Assembly (NCBI GenBank): GCA_029531795.1
Contig: JAPEIS010000009.1
Span: forward strand, 2,563,501 to 2,627,500
DNA from: Sclerotinia nivalis
Lineage: Eukaryota > Ascomycota > Leotiomycetes > Helotiales > Sclerotiniaceae
Direction of reading: 5' to 3'
Length of the DNA stretch: 64,000 nucleotides
Part shown: piece after piece, positions 32,528-42,575 of the stretch
Layout: every line of letters starts with the position of its first letter
Numbering within the stretch: position 1 is the first letter of the stretch
Program-made: the position numbers and the translations under genes
The notes under the pieces: model-generated
The model's input: only the letters and a program-made list of their open reading frames with translations
Database searches by the model: none
Told to the model about the DNA's origin: nothing

Positions 32528-33172
32528 TTAGGAGGATTTCTTTATAGTTGCTTGGTATATTTCGCATGCTTTGGAATTAGCTTTGTGCTCTCCTTTGCAA
32601 TTAGCGCATTTAATCACTAAATGCTGACAGGGTTTGCCTTTAGCTTGACAAATTAAGCAAAAGTGACCGGCTGTAGCATGATTGTTGCTACAGAGACCAC
32701 AGGCTGGAGGTTTTTTGCAAAATGATTCGTTGTGGCCGAATCCTTGACATTTATTGCAAAATGATTCGTTGTGGCCGAATCCTTGACATTTATTGCATTG
32801 GGAGGAAGGGGTGGAAGGATAGAATCGTTCGACTCTGACGCTAATACCAGCAATATATAGCCTTTTTCGAATAGCTATCTCTGCTTCCTTTTGTGTAGCG
32901 AATGCAATGACTATTGCTCCTTCTTGTTGATTAACTCTTTTGGAGGCATTGGTGAGCCAATAGGGAGTACCCATAAGAACAAGACCTGAATTAAAGATCT
33001 TAATTTCCTCTTTAATTAGATCCATACCTTTCGGGCCTGAGAATTCCTTGATTGGAATTTTATGAATAATGACTTTATGCCATGGTTTATCGATTTGTAT
33101 TCTCTCTGATCGGATGATTTGATTCCAGATTTCTTTCTTTTCGATTAGGAATTGTGCATTGAAAGGGCTATT
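32528..33172 (-). CDS. LINE ORF1, 5'-truncated, with duplicated zinc-knuckle segment
   Basis: Open from the truncation point (33172), through the first Met at 33025, to a stop abutting ORF2. The preserved part starts NSPFNAQFLIEKKEIWNQII and continues into KPWHKVIIHKIPIKEF and SKRVNQQEGAIVIAFAT, a typical ORF1 region. It ends in cysteine knuckles CQGFGHNESFC, CGLCSNNHATAGHFC, CLICQ and CANCKGEHKANSKAC. A 39-bp segment encoding one CQGFGHNESFC motif occurs twice in tandem near 32716-32793. Missing the N-terminus, it probably cannot work as a normal ORF1 protein. Confidence 0.85.
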   Translation of the reverse strand, partial: NSPFNAQFLIEKKEIWNQIIRSERIQIDKPWHKVIIHKIPIKEFSGPKGMDLIKEEIKIFNSGLVLMGTPYWLTNASKRVNQQEGAIVIAFATQKEAEIAIRKRLYIAGISVRVERFYPSTPSSQCNKCQGFGHNESFCNKCQGFGHNESFCKKPPACGLCSNNHATAGHFCLICQAKGKPCQHLVIKCANCKGEHKANSKACEIYQATIKKSS

Positions 33173-33190
33173 AGTACTATTCTATATTGA

Positions 33191-33574
33191 ATACTAGTAT
33201 GAGGACCCTTTTGCTGTGCTGGAGGTAATCTTGACGGAGATGACTCTTGACCTTTGTGGGAAGTGGGTGTCGGAATAGCAGATTGGGTCGAAGAAGAAGA
33301 TTATATCAGTGGGATGCTTTAATTAGCAAGGGGTAGGGGGAGAGCGAGGAAGGAAAGGTCTTAGAGGATGAAGATATCGGGCTTTGTTCCCCAGTATTAG
33401 TTTTCACTTGCCCTCAATCAACATTTCAAGGATTGAAAAGAAACCCAAACTATACAAACTGTATGCTAGTTAGCATACAACTCCCCATAGCATCAGCTAG
33501 GAGCTCATAGAGCCCCTAGCCGTCCTAGATAGTCTTAGACTCAGTGTGGACGTTAAATCAATCAATCAATCAAT
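33191..33574 (+). mobile_element. Second LINE insertion at the same target, short and possibly chimeric
   Basis: The LINE 3' UTR (from about 33385) and ATCA tail end at 33574, followed by CTATTCTATATTGA at 33575-33588. The same 14 bp precede the insert at 33177-33190. The first 190 bp or so do not match LINE coding sequence by eye. The tail points right, opposite to the large LINE beside it. Confidence 0.75.
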
Positions 33575-33588
33575 CTATTCTATATTGA

Positions 33589-33705
33589 AAGAACGAGCTC
33601 CTTAAATACATATTGAAGGAGCTCGTACGCCCCTTATGATCACATGATCTAATACGATCATATGATTTAACTACGGTTCATGATCATATGACCGTGATCC
33701 CGACA
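33589..33705 (+). mobile_element. LTR family E, right part
   Basis: AAGAACGAGCTCC to GTGATCCCGACA completes the LTR begun at 28180. Outer flanks are GAAGA on the left (28175-28179) and ATAGT on the right. They do not match, so the original insertion is altered or recombined. Confidence 0.85.
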
Positions 33706-33709
33706 ATAG

Positions 33710-34031
33710 TGTTTGAACTAATGATTGTTCTTGAGCACGAAGTTCTACATAAGGAAACTCCTCCTGGTTATATAGATCTTCGTATTCTATGGCTCAGTTG
33801 GATCAGTAGAATTCTGTACTGATTTCATTGATCCATATTGGCTCTGTATTGGCTCAGTGCTCTTGGCAATGAGCTCGACTGAGCCAATCATGTGACTTTA
33901 TACGGAGTGACTTAAGAATAACAATGAGCGTGCAAGAATGATCTCACGAGGACCTCAATCCCATACTAATTCGAAGAAATTCGATCGTGGGTTCACGCGA
34001 TCGGATAGTATATGGTCCGTGTTCTGTAACA
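33710..34031. repeat. LTR-like repeat, family F
   Basis: TGTTTGAACTAATG to TCTGTAACA, homologous to 1783-2131 at both ends, with a different middle (GGCTCAGTTGGATCAG-type repeats near 33790-33890). It lies about 170 bp ahead of the NACHT-WD40 start codon and may supply or disturb promoter sequence. Confidence 0.65.
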
Positions 34032-34204
34032 CCCTTGTGGTTAGGCGCTCTGCGTTCAGTCCCGGATGTAAAACAACAATAACAATCTAAAAACATCAAC
34101 ATTTAAAAAGCCTTAGCCTTATTATATTCCACTCAAGAACACAATAAACAATTCGAATAACTTGAAAGCTTTCGAGTTCAAATACTTCAAGTATATTTAT
34201 TACA

Positions 34205-37200
34205 ATGCCTAATCCACTTAATAGTGTTACTACTAGAATCGTTACTAGAATCGAAACTTTACTCTATCTTAATAACACAGTCCATCGATATTTAAGTAAT
34301 ATCAAAGATCCAACTACAGATCACAACAATATCATCAACGAGATCAACTTTATATATAAAATCCTTTCTACTTTACAAGCTAATATACAAAACAATACAA
34401 TCAATAATGAAGATTGGTCTACAATTTCTCAAAGACTTGAAGACTCCGATAGCCCTTTAAACCTCTTAAAGACAGCACTCCAGGAATTAACTACAAAATT
34501 CGAGGATACGACTTCTACCATAGATATTAAATTTCTTCGATGGCCTTTCAAGCAGAACGAAGCAGAGGAACTCTCCCGATTCGTTACAAAGCAGAGGTCC
34601 TTACTATCTTTGACTTTGAGGAATAACTATATTGTATATTCGGCGGACATCCACAATAGTGCACTCCCTATTCGAGATGATATCAAGGTAAGGTCTATTC
34701 TCCAAATGATATATGTAGACTAATATCTTATATAATCAGAATACAAACTTTTATAAAAGATATTACACAAACGATACTACGACTTTCAACTCGCAATATC
34801 AAAGCGATGAATCCCGATGTCTATCTGAAATACAGCCTAAACGACAGAAGATTAATCTACAAAGCAATTTTACAAATGCAGACGGGTTACAATTCAATGC
34901 ATCAAACCTCAATTCTGGGGGAGGGCCTATTAATATCAATAGTTACATCCCAGGAAACCGCTGCTTAATCGATCTACGAACCACCGATCCACAATCAGAC
35001 AAGAAACGTATCGAAGAGTTTAAAGGAGGACTACTTGTTAATGTATATAATTGGATTTTCGATAACAGTGATTTTCAACAATGGCGCTTCAACCAAGACA
35101 ATTGTTTACTTTGGATCAAAGGAGATCCTGGCAAGGGCAAGACCATGTTGCTCTGTGGTATAATAAATGAACTGCAGAAATCGGATGAGAGTGCTTTAGC
35201 CTATTTCTTTTGCCAAAGCACCGATGCACGCATTAATAGTGCTGTGGCTGTCCTACGTGGCCTTATCTATATGCTTTTAGAACAGCAACCTGTCCTTCTC
35301 TCGCATTTGCAAAAGAGATATGAGGTGGCAGGAGAACAATTGTTCAAAGATATCAACACCTTAACAGCGCTCTCTCAGATTTTGGAGGATATCTTGCATG
35401 ATAAGAATTTGAAGTCGACAATCTTGATTATTGATGCACTTGACGAATGTCAAAAAGACCAGCCACAATTACTTCGTTTAATTGTTTCGAGCTTATCCAT
35501 CTCTTCTCGTGTTAAATGGATTGTCTCTAGTCGGAACTGGCCCGAAATCGAAGAGCAGTTACAACAGGCCGAGCAGGGAACCCCGCTCAGTCTCGAATTG
35601 AATGCTGAATCAGTATCTACTGCTGTCAGATGGTATATCCGAGAGAAGGTGGATTATCTTGCGAGAACAAAAAACTACAAAACAAAGATAAGGGATATTA
35701 TCGAACGTTATCTCCTAGAACATGCAAATGGAACTTTTCTTTGGGTAGCTTTAGTTTGTCAAAATCTTGAGAAAGCTCGATTGTTCACAAATTCAAAGCT
35801 ACAAGATTACCCTTCCGAACTTGATCCTTTATATAAGCGTATGATGGAACAGATAGTATATATGGAAGATATCGAGGCGGCTCAGCTATGCCTTCAGATC
35901 CTGGCTATTGTAGTAATAGCATATCGGCCTGTTACGCTTGACGAACTGATGTCCCTGATGGAAATGAATAATGAGATTCCGCTAGAGGAAATAATACAAC
36001 TTTGTGGTTCCTTTCTGGTTCTTCGTAACAGGAGTGTATTCTTTGTTCATCAATCAGCAAAGGATTTCCTTTCTAAAAAGGCTGCTAGAAGAATATTTCC
36101 CGATGGAATTAGCAAAGTTCATAACAAAGCATTTTTAAATTCGATGACAATTATGAGCAACACTTTAAAACGCGATATATATGATTTACATTATCCCGGC
36201 TTTTCTATTGATAAAGTCAAACAACCCGATCCCGATCCATTGGCATATATACAGTATTCCTGTATTTACTGGGTTGATCATTTAAAAGATGGAGATCCTA
36301 AACAAGATAACAACAAGATTCATAAATTCCTCAAAAACCATTTGCTACATTGGTTAGAGATTATGAGCTTGATGGGGAAAATTTCAGAGAGCATCAACAC
36401 AATAAGCTTCTTAGAGTCTTATATTCCAGTATGTTAATATCATTTGATATTTATTTTAGGAATTCAGCTAATAGATAATAAAGGCTAATAAAGATTCTGA
36501 ACTTTACACTTTTATACATGACGCTAAACGCTTCGTCCTTCACAACCGAATAGGAATTGAACAAGCTCCTCTTCAAATCTATTGTTCAGCCCTTTTCTTT
36601 GCTCCAGAGAATAGTATTATTCGAAAAACATTTCAAAAATGTATCCCGAGTTGGATTTATAAAATATCAAGGACACGATCAAATTGGAGTGCTGCTCTCC
36701 AAACGCTCGAGGGTCATTCGGATAGAGTTAGCTCAGTTGCCTTCTCACCAGATGGTACAAAGGTAGCTTCAGGCTCATACGATGGGATGATCCGGCTCTG
36801 GGATACGACTACGGGCGAATCGCTTCAAACGCTCAAGGGTCATTCAAATTCGGTTAATTCAGTTGCCTTCTCACCAGATGGCACAAAGGTAGCTTCAGGT
36901 TCAGACGATGGGACGATCCAGCTCTGGGATACGACCACGGGCGAATCGCTTCAAACGTTCAAGGGTCATTCATATACGGTTTGCTCAGTTGCCTTCTCAT
37001 CAGATGGTACAAAGGTAGCTTCAGGCTCAGCTGATGATACGATCCGGCTCTGGGATACGACCACGGGCGAATCACTTCAAACGCTTGAGGGTCATTCATA
37101 TACAGTTAGCTCAGTTGCCTTCTCACCAGATGGTACAAAGGTAGCTTCAGGCTCAGCCGATGATACAATCCGGCTCTGGGATACGACCACGGGCGAATCG

Positions 37201-37416
37201 CTTCAAACGCTCAAGGGTCATTCAGGTTTAGAGGCATCCTCAGCCTTTGAACGGTACTTTATATCAAACCATTGGATAGTTGAAAGGTCAGATGAAGAAG
37301 TGCGAAATATTTTTTGGCTACCTCCAGACTATCGGCCAACTAGTACATGTTTTTGTAACGGAATTATGGTTATGGGATTTTCCACCGGTGGCATTTTCTT
37401 TCTGAAATTTGAGTGA
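34205..37416 (+). CDS. NACHT-WD40 STAND protein (NLR-type, NWD family)
   Basis: Fungal NLR-like signalling ATPase of the HET-E/NWD architecture, a class linked to non-self recognition and cell death. Assembled exons are 34205-34687, 34740-36428 and 36475-37416. Introns of 52 and 46 bp are frame-compatible; the 3' site of the second is the only phase-compatible AG. Product 1037 aa. Residues 1 to about 260 are a mostly helical N-terminal part. NACHT has Walker A GDPGKGKT (about 289-296) and Walker B ILIIDALDEC (about 390), then a winged-helix-like region and YDAKRF-type linker (FIHDAKRFVLHNR). Four complete WD40 units of exactly 42 residues (126 bp each, from 36697) are nearly identical. The protein ends in ISNHWIVERSDEEVRNIFWL and GFSTGGIFFLKFE, the usual C-terminus of this family. 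No stop interrupts it. Confidence 0.92.
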
Positions 37417-37625
37417 AATTTCATATCATCTAGATAAAAACGAGTTTTGTGGGAAGTTATCTATAATTATTATAATATCCTTTTCTTTTTCCCCTCTCTT
37501 TAACAGAGAGGTTGGGGGAAATCTGTGATTATATAGACTTTCTACTTGCCACCTTGATTCTAGCATGATCTAACGCAATCGGGTTGTAATGGATTCTAGC
37601 CTGTAGCCTGGTTTCTATTACTAGT

Positions 37626-37798
37626 TGTTGAGATATTCATTATTCATTACGTGAATTCACTAGCGTTGACGCTAGTGCCTCGGCCGTACTTCATATAGTT
37701 CGACGTTTCCATAGTTCTAGTTCTTGAGGCAAATCAATACAACTATCATAGGATACAATATTGAAGCTTCACTTTCCCCATACCTGTGCCTATCGACA
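37626..37798 (-). mobile_element. Solo LTR, family D (173 bp, TSD CTAGT)
   Basis: TGTTGAGATATTC to CTATCGACA, flanked by CTAGT on both sides (37621-37625 and 37799-37803). This copy fixes the ends and the 5-bp duplication of family D. Confidence 0.9.
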
Positions 37799-37983
37799 CT
37801 AGTATATTGGAAGATTCTAGAATCTTCGGTAGGATTCATGACCACCATTCATCTTGTATATAACCTGGCTGAAAGCCTTCCTTCTTTAGATTTGCAATAA
37901 GCGATTATAAGCCCTTTCCACTGCATCATCTTGAATCTTTCTTACATATAGCAGTTGTACTGGTTCAAAGAAACATGAAGATT

Positions 37984-39007
37984 GATTGATTGAATTAACG
38001 TCTACACTGAGTCTAAGACTATCTAAGACGGCTAGAGGCTTTGTGGGCTTCTAACAAGTAACAAATGGTAATATGCTGGCCTAATAAACCGTAACTAGTA
38101 CAGGGTTAAGGAGATGGGGATGACCTCCATCTCTTCTTTTAAATAGGGGAAGTAAAAACTAATCCTAGGGAACATAGCTCTCCTTATAAATACTCTCGTG
38201 TATATTAAGGAATATGATAAATGAAATATTGACCAAATTGATCAAATTTGTTGGAAGGGCATTCAAGCATATATTATTGTGTGTAGCTAATATTCTATAG
38301 TCAAGCTATTAGATATTGAGGACTAGTACGGAAGCCTAGTACTAGTGTGTATCACGTGTTCTAACAAAATTAACCAAATTGACTAAATCAATCCGATTGA
38401 TCTGTTTAGTCAAAACCTTCTGATTCACCTTCTTCTTCTTCTTCGCTTTCTTCTTCTTCTTCTTCTTCTTCTTCTTCTTCTTCTTCTTGCAATCTAATGA
38501 GATACCACGATCTGGTGGCTATTTTCGTACCCTCGATGAATTCGAGGGTTTTAATGATTCCTACTTTAGTATATAGGAGGTATTTCATGGTGAACTGAGA
38601 GGTAGGGTTATCTTTTTCGAGTATTTTTCTTTCTGATTTGTATAAATGACAACTAAGCAAAAGGTGAACAGGGGATTCTCTTTTTCCGTATCTACAATTG
38701 TCGTTTGATGAGATTCTGAATCGGTGTAGGTAGGATTTGAAGTATCCATGTCGATTTTAAGCTGGAACAGGGCATTAATTAAGTTTCTTTTAGTGTTTTC
38801 TGGAATTCCGATCTTTGAATTAATCTTCCAAGGATATGTTTTTGAGTAGACTGAGTTAGAAGAGTTGAGGAGGGTCTTCCAATCCTCGGATTTCGTCCTA
38901 TTGATATCCATTCCTAAAAAGGCGAAACTGGTTTCGTTTGATGAAAGTCTTTGTTTTGTAGCTACTTTTGCGAGAGCATCGGCTAGTTCGTTTCCTTTTA
39001 CAGAGGT
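37984..39007 (-). pseudogene. 5'-truncated LINE with ORF2 end, frameshifted
   Basis: Tail repeat at 37981-37994, UTR, then the ORF2 C-terminus from 38406. The RNase H end (NELADALAKVATKQ), the zinc motif region (near 38700) and a long poly-Glu run are present. A frameshift near 38755 separates FQLKI from the following part. Similarity stops abruptly at 39007. The UTR is interrupted by the solo LTR at 38249-38366. Confidence 0.88.
38249..38366 (+). mobile_element. Solo LTR, short family A (118 bp, TSD AAATT)
   Basis: TGTTGGAAGGGCATTC to CGTGTTCTAACA, flanked by AAATT at 38244-38248 and 38367-38371. It inserted into the LINE 3' UTR, so it is younger than that LINE. An inner palindrome-like pair, ACTAGTAC and GTACTAGT, lies in the right half. 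Confidence 0.92.
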
Positions 39008-39481
39008 GATTTTTGGAGATTGATGACGAGTTGGATAGAAGAGGAAGGCAAACGACACTCCTAAGCCTTTGGAACAGTCTGGATCATTCTATCTATGTAT
39101 GTCGAAATCATATACTGCCTCTTTGTTATCATACCATATCATCTGCGGAACTGTCGTTGCCATAGCAATCCTGGAGGTTCACTTAACGATTTCCATTGAC
39201 TTTGGCATAATCCGCAATGAATTTCTCGTATTCGGAACGTTAACATCAACTAATTGAGATTCTAGGGGGCAGAGTTGGCGGAAGCCTCGGAGGAAGTCTA
39301 GTAAGAATTTCCTATACTGGTATATAGAGGATGCCAGGTACTGCGAAAGATTGGGGCCTTTCAGACGAAAGCAAGGGAGTATGCCTACGATCCAAAATCG
39401 ATTGGATGTTGGGTGACGATGATGAGCACGGTGACACCGAACTCAACTGGGCATGGATCATCAGTGGGAGAGTAAGGTTAT
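39008..39481. other. No gene seen
   Basis: Short frames only (60-70 codons, without recognisable domains). It lies between the truncated LINE and LTR family E. Confidence 0.4.
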
Positions 39482-39688
39482 TGTTGGTATCAATCGGTAA
39501 GGTTCAAAGTGTAAAGTACTTTAGTCTATTTGATAAAACTTGATTCTTGATTGTCACTATTCTATATTGAAAGAACGAGCTCTTTAAATACATATTGAAG
39601 GAGCTTGTACGGTTCTTTATGATTACATGATCTAATACGATTATATGATTTAACTACGGTTCATGATCATATGACTGTGATCCCGACA
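39482..39688 (+). mobile_element. LTR family E, probably solo
   Basis: TGTTGGTATCAATCGG to GTGATCCCGACA, 207 bp. Flanks GTTAT and GATAC agree in only 3 of 5 bases, so the insertion is either old or recombined. Confidence 0.8.
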
Positions 39689-40593
39689 GATACAGACGAA
39701 GGTGTACTAAAGGGGTAGGAGGGGAGATTGTGGGTGGGGGATTTGCAGTGCTTTACTGAGAATGCTGAGCCTCTTCTCGTAGGAGGTTGATCGGATAATA
39801 ATAAATAATATAATAATAATACTATAATATTATTTATTATAATAGTGGAAGACTTAGTCGTATTTAGCTTAGGAGTGATCGAATATATGAACAATAGAAT
39901 ATTGAAGTCAGAATTATATATATATTGAATATTGAATTTTTTATCTGCTTATTTTTTCGAAGAATTCTTTGAAGAAGATCTTCGTATTTATAGATTTTAA
40001 TGAGATTCTACACTATTCTATGATTATAAATAAGATCGATTTAAATCGAATCTTATAGAATCATTTTATATAATAAAAGGAAATAATAACCAATAGTATT
40101 CAATCTGAGAATAAGAAAATTCTATATGCTTCCATTTCATTCTATTCCATTATAAATCATTCTGATATGATATATGATCGAAATTTTATATAATAATAAA
40201 ATTTAATAATATGAAATCATATTATTAATATATCACGTGATCATATAACTATTGGTTCGGTAAATATTATTAAGTGTTTTAATAACTTATTAGGAATTCT
40301 CACACCTCTAGTCATGTTTCGGAATATTCTTCTCTCAGTATAGATCAATCCAACATTGATCTTGGTTGATGATCAAAAGTTGTGAAGCTCAACTCTTTTT
40401 TTTGCTGCTTCAAATAGTTTATCAATCAAAAGTATTTATTATAGCAATATTACTTGAGAACAAATACTGACTTCACTGACGAAATTATTTCTAGATCCCC
40501 TTTATTCTAGTGGTCATTATATCTCTACAATTTATCTCGAAATCTAACATCTACTCGTCTTTTCAAGTTCAATCATTTTGAGGAATAATGCAA
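39689..40593. other. AT-rich gap, no gene
   Basis: Very AT-rich, with runs such as AATAATAATAATAC and many TATA steps. It fits a heavily RIP-affected or naturally AT-rich intergenic stretch next to the kinase-like gene 3' end. Confidence 0.55.
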
Positions 40594-41796
40594 TTAACAG
40601 GGCTTCTCGCTCCATTTAGCTAACCACTCCTTGATCCTCTTGACCCCTTGCAAATCCCCCTCTTGGCTATCCCTATTGGCCTCATCAACCCAGCCGGGGG
40701 TATAGCTGCCCTCTAAATCGATAAGCCACAATCGGTCATCTCGATCAACCAACACGTTACTCGGCTTGACATCTCCCCATACCAGGCCTGCAGCATGCAG
40801 CTCCCCAACAAGGCCCTCAAGCTCGGCAGCCCAACGGCGCCTGCTCTTATCCAAGCAGTCAGACCAGGGCGCGATCTCTTCAAGTGTGCCCTTGTTTTCA
40901 ATGTAGTGAAGCAACATGCCCACCAATCGCTTCTTGCTATGGCTCAAGTCTGCATATTGCTCAGGCGTCCGGATATCGAAGCCGTCATTCTCCCATTTGG
41001 CAACTATCTCCTTCTTTGTAGCAACAAACCAATGCTGCAAGACCTCACAATCATCATCAACAATCACACTGTGCAATTGGCAGATTCGTATGTCAGGGCG
41101 AAGCTTCTTCGCCGCAATAGCAGCTGGAATCTCTATGTGTATCCACGGTCGCCCCCTCCGCAATCTCCCCAAAGGTGTCAACCATGGAGGTAGGTCTTTG
41201 TAGTAGCATATCGTACCATTTTCAGCAATAACCTTAGTTGGGCCTCGAAGACATGGATGCTGTTCTGGGTCCGATGAGGTCGATATGAGCCGTACTTGAC
41301 GTGAGGAAGAACATTTCATTGATTTCAGCAGCGAATCGTCTCGAGTTGACATGCCTTGACCTGCAGGCAATCTTATTTGTCGTGGAAATTCCCCTTTGAA
41401 ATGCGGGTGAATAATTGTGCTATCCTGAGCCTCCGCTTTTGCCTCAAGAATTAGCAATGGCGCATAGAGATAATCGGATAAGTAATCAGTTGAAGGTAAG
41501 GGGTTTGGGGCTAGTTTGACCATAAGCTCCTCGAATAGTTTTTTGAGACGATGAATCTCTTCTAAAGCTTTTTCGCGGTCCCGATTGTCTCTCACTTCGT
41601 TTGCTCTCATAATAGCAAGAGAGCTATGATGTTGCTTCAAGAGACATGGTGAAAGAGATAAATTCTGTGGTCGATATTGAATTTCGAACTCGGCACCAAA
41701 ACAGCGTACCTGAAATTTGATAATTTCATCATCATCATCATGATGTGCCTCAATGGTGGACCACTGAAATTCCGTGAAGAAGAATCTTTGCGTCAT
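40594..41796 (-). CDS. Protein-kinase-like protein, single exon
   Basis: 400 aa, one exon, no stop. The C-terminal half has a reduced kinase-type catalytic core: GLVWGDVKPSNVLVD resembles the HxDxxxxN catalytic loop (here the conserved Asp, Lys and Asn of GDVKPSN), and LIDLEGSYTPGW occupies the DFG position. This pattern belongs to a large group of fungus-specific kinase-like proteins, often of unknown substrate. A coiled, charged stretch (NRDREKALEEIHRLKKLFEEL) lies in the first third. A classic glycine-rich loop is not evident. Activity is therefore uncertain. A RIP-damaged relative lies at 21877-22896. G+C content is visibly higher than its surroundings, which suggests retained coding selection. 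Confidence 0.8.
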   Translation of the reverse strand: MTQRFFFTEFQWSTIEAHHDDDDEIIKFQVRCFGAEFEIQYRPQNLSLSPCLLKQHHSSLAIMRANEVRDNRDREKALEEIHRLKKLFEELMVKLAPNPLPSTDYLSDYLYAPLLILEAKAEAQDSTIIHPHFKGEFPRQIRLPAGQGMSTRDDSLLKSMKCSSSRQVRLISTSSDPEQHPCLRGPTKVIAENGTICYYKDLPPWLTPLGRLRRGRPWIHIEIPAAIAAKKLRPDIRICQLHSVIVDDDCEVLQHWFVATKKEIVAKWENDGFDIRTPEQYADLSHSKKRLVGMLLHYIENKGTLEEIAPWSDCLDKSRRRWAAELEGLVGELHAAGLVWGDVKPSNVLVDRDDRLWLIDLEGSYTPGWVDEANRDSQEGDLQGVKRIKEWLAKWSEKPC

Positions 41797-41916
41797 AATT
41801 ATGAATTTGCAGTAGAAGGTGAGTTTGAGGAGGAGAAGTCTTTAGCTGGTAGATTTTGTACAAATTGAAGTAAGGTAGTACAAGAAAACAATAGTCAACG
41901 GGAATATACATAGAAT

Positions 41917-42150
41917 TACTGAACAAACCGGTTTTGGACTTTAATCTTTTATTCTTCTCGATTCACTGAGATTCTCAATATATCTTTCCAGTTTCATTTT
42001 TGAATCTCATTCTTTGTTCATTATAAGTCGTAGAATGGTTTCAAGGGTTGGCTTCGAGGTCGTAACAGCTCTAGTAAGAACTCCTAACTTCAAAATGTAT
42101 TTGGATGGAGAGCGCGTGAGATAGGATTCAATATGGTTTATGATTTATGG
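41917..42150. repeat. Segment duplicated at 59152-59385
   Basis: Both copies carry ctgagattctcaa.atatc, tccagtttcatttttgaat, cattctttgttcattat and aaatgtatttggatggagag in the same order, with small differences. This copy lies upstream of the kinase-like gene. Its nature is unknown. Confidence 0.7.
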
Positions 42151-42207
42151 TTTGTGGTTTGTGGTTTGTGGCTTGTGGCTTGTGACTTGTGGCTTATGGT
42201 TTGTAGA
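42131..42207 (+). repeat. 7-bp tandem repeat (GTTTGTG-like)
   Basis: Degenerate heptamers such as ATGGTTT, GTGGTTT and GTGGCTT are repeated about ten times. The duplicated copy near 59375 has only a few of them, so the array expanded or shrank after duplication. Confidence 0.8.
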
Positions 42208-42387
42208 ACATTATATACAGCGTAACACATTATCTTTTTCTCGGCCATTTGTTTTTCCATGGGTCTGCCAAGGCTATCAAAGGCACGTGCTTTTGATTTT
42301 GATGATCTTCGGTCACGGACCAGAATAAGCCGGGAATATGATGGGGAGAAAACTATACTCTGGGTCCACGAGACTGAATATTGAGTA

Positions 42388-42471
42388 AGCGGTCGAGGCT
42401 GCATAAAATAGCGTCCAAAGCTGCTGCATCCAGCAGTCCAAACCGCCGTACTTAGACATATGGTATTATAA
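42388..42471 (+). promoter_or_regulatory. Upstream module shared with the NACHT-ankyrin gene
   Basis: About 84 bp similar to 51092-51174. Shared parts are AGCGGTCGAGGCTG.ATAAAA, then CAAA.CTGC, AACCGC.GTACTTAGACATAT and TATTATAA. It ends 104 bp before the presumed start codon of the CorA-like gene. The ATAAAA stretch could be a TATA box. Promoter function is inferred from position and from the parallel location in the other gene. Confidence 0.55.
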
Positions 42472-42575
42472 AGATCATTACTTAGTAGAAAGTACAGCCG
42501 CGGGTAGTGCCGTTAAGGTTACATTACAGCTAATCTTGAATCAAAGTTCAAGCGCTTAACGATACCAGACGGATT

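Larger units (their letters stand above)
28269..33174 (-). mobile_element. Nearly complete Tad1-type LINE (4.9 kb, 16-bp TSD)
   Basis: Flanked by TACTATTCTATATTGA at 28253-28268 and 33175-33190. It reads leftwards: 5'-truncated ORF1 (33172-32528), ORF2 (32527-28616), a 3' UTR, and a GATT/AATC repeat at about 28265-28295. Only the beginning of ORF1 and the 5' UTR are missing. The intact ORF2 indicates recent insertion. Confidence 0.93.

Noticed and set aside
28262..33590. Single LINE insertion with a twin-primed inverted 5' part
   Set aside because: Both LINE parts have their own 3' tail, pointing outwards. Twin priming gives only one tail, so two insertions are more likely.
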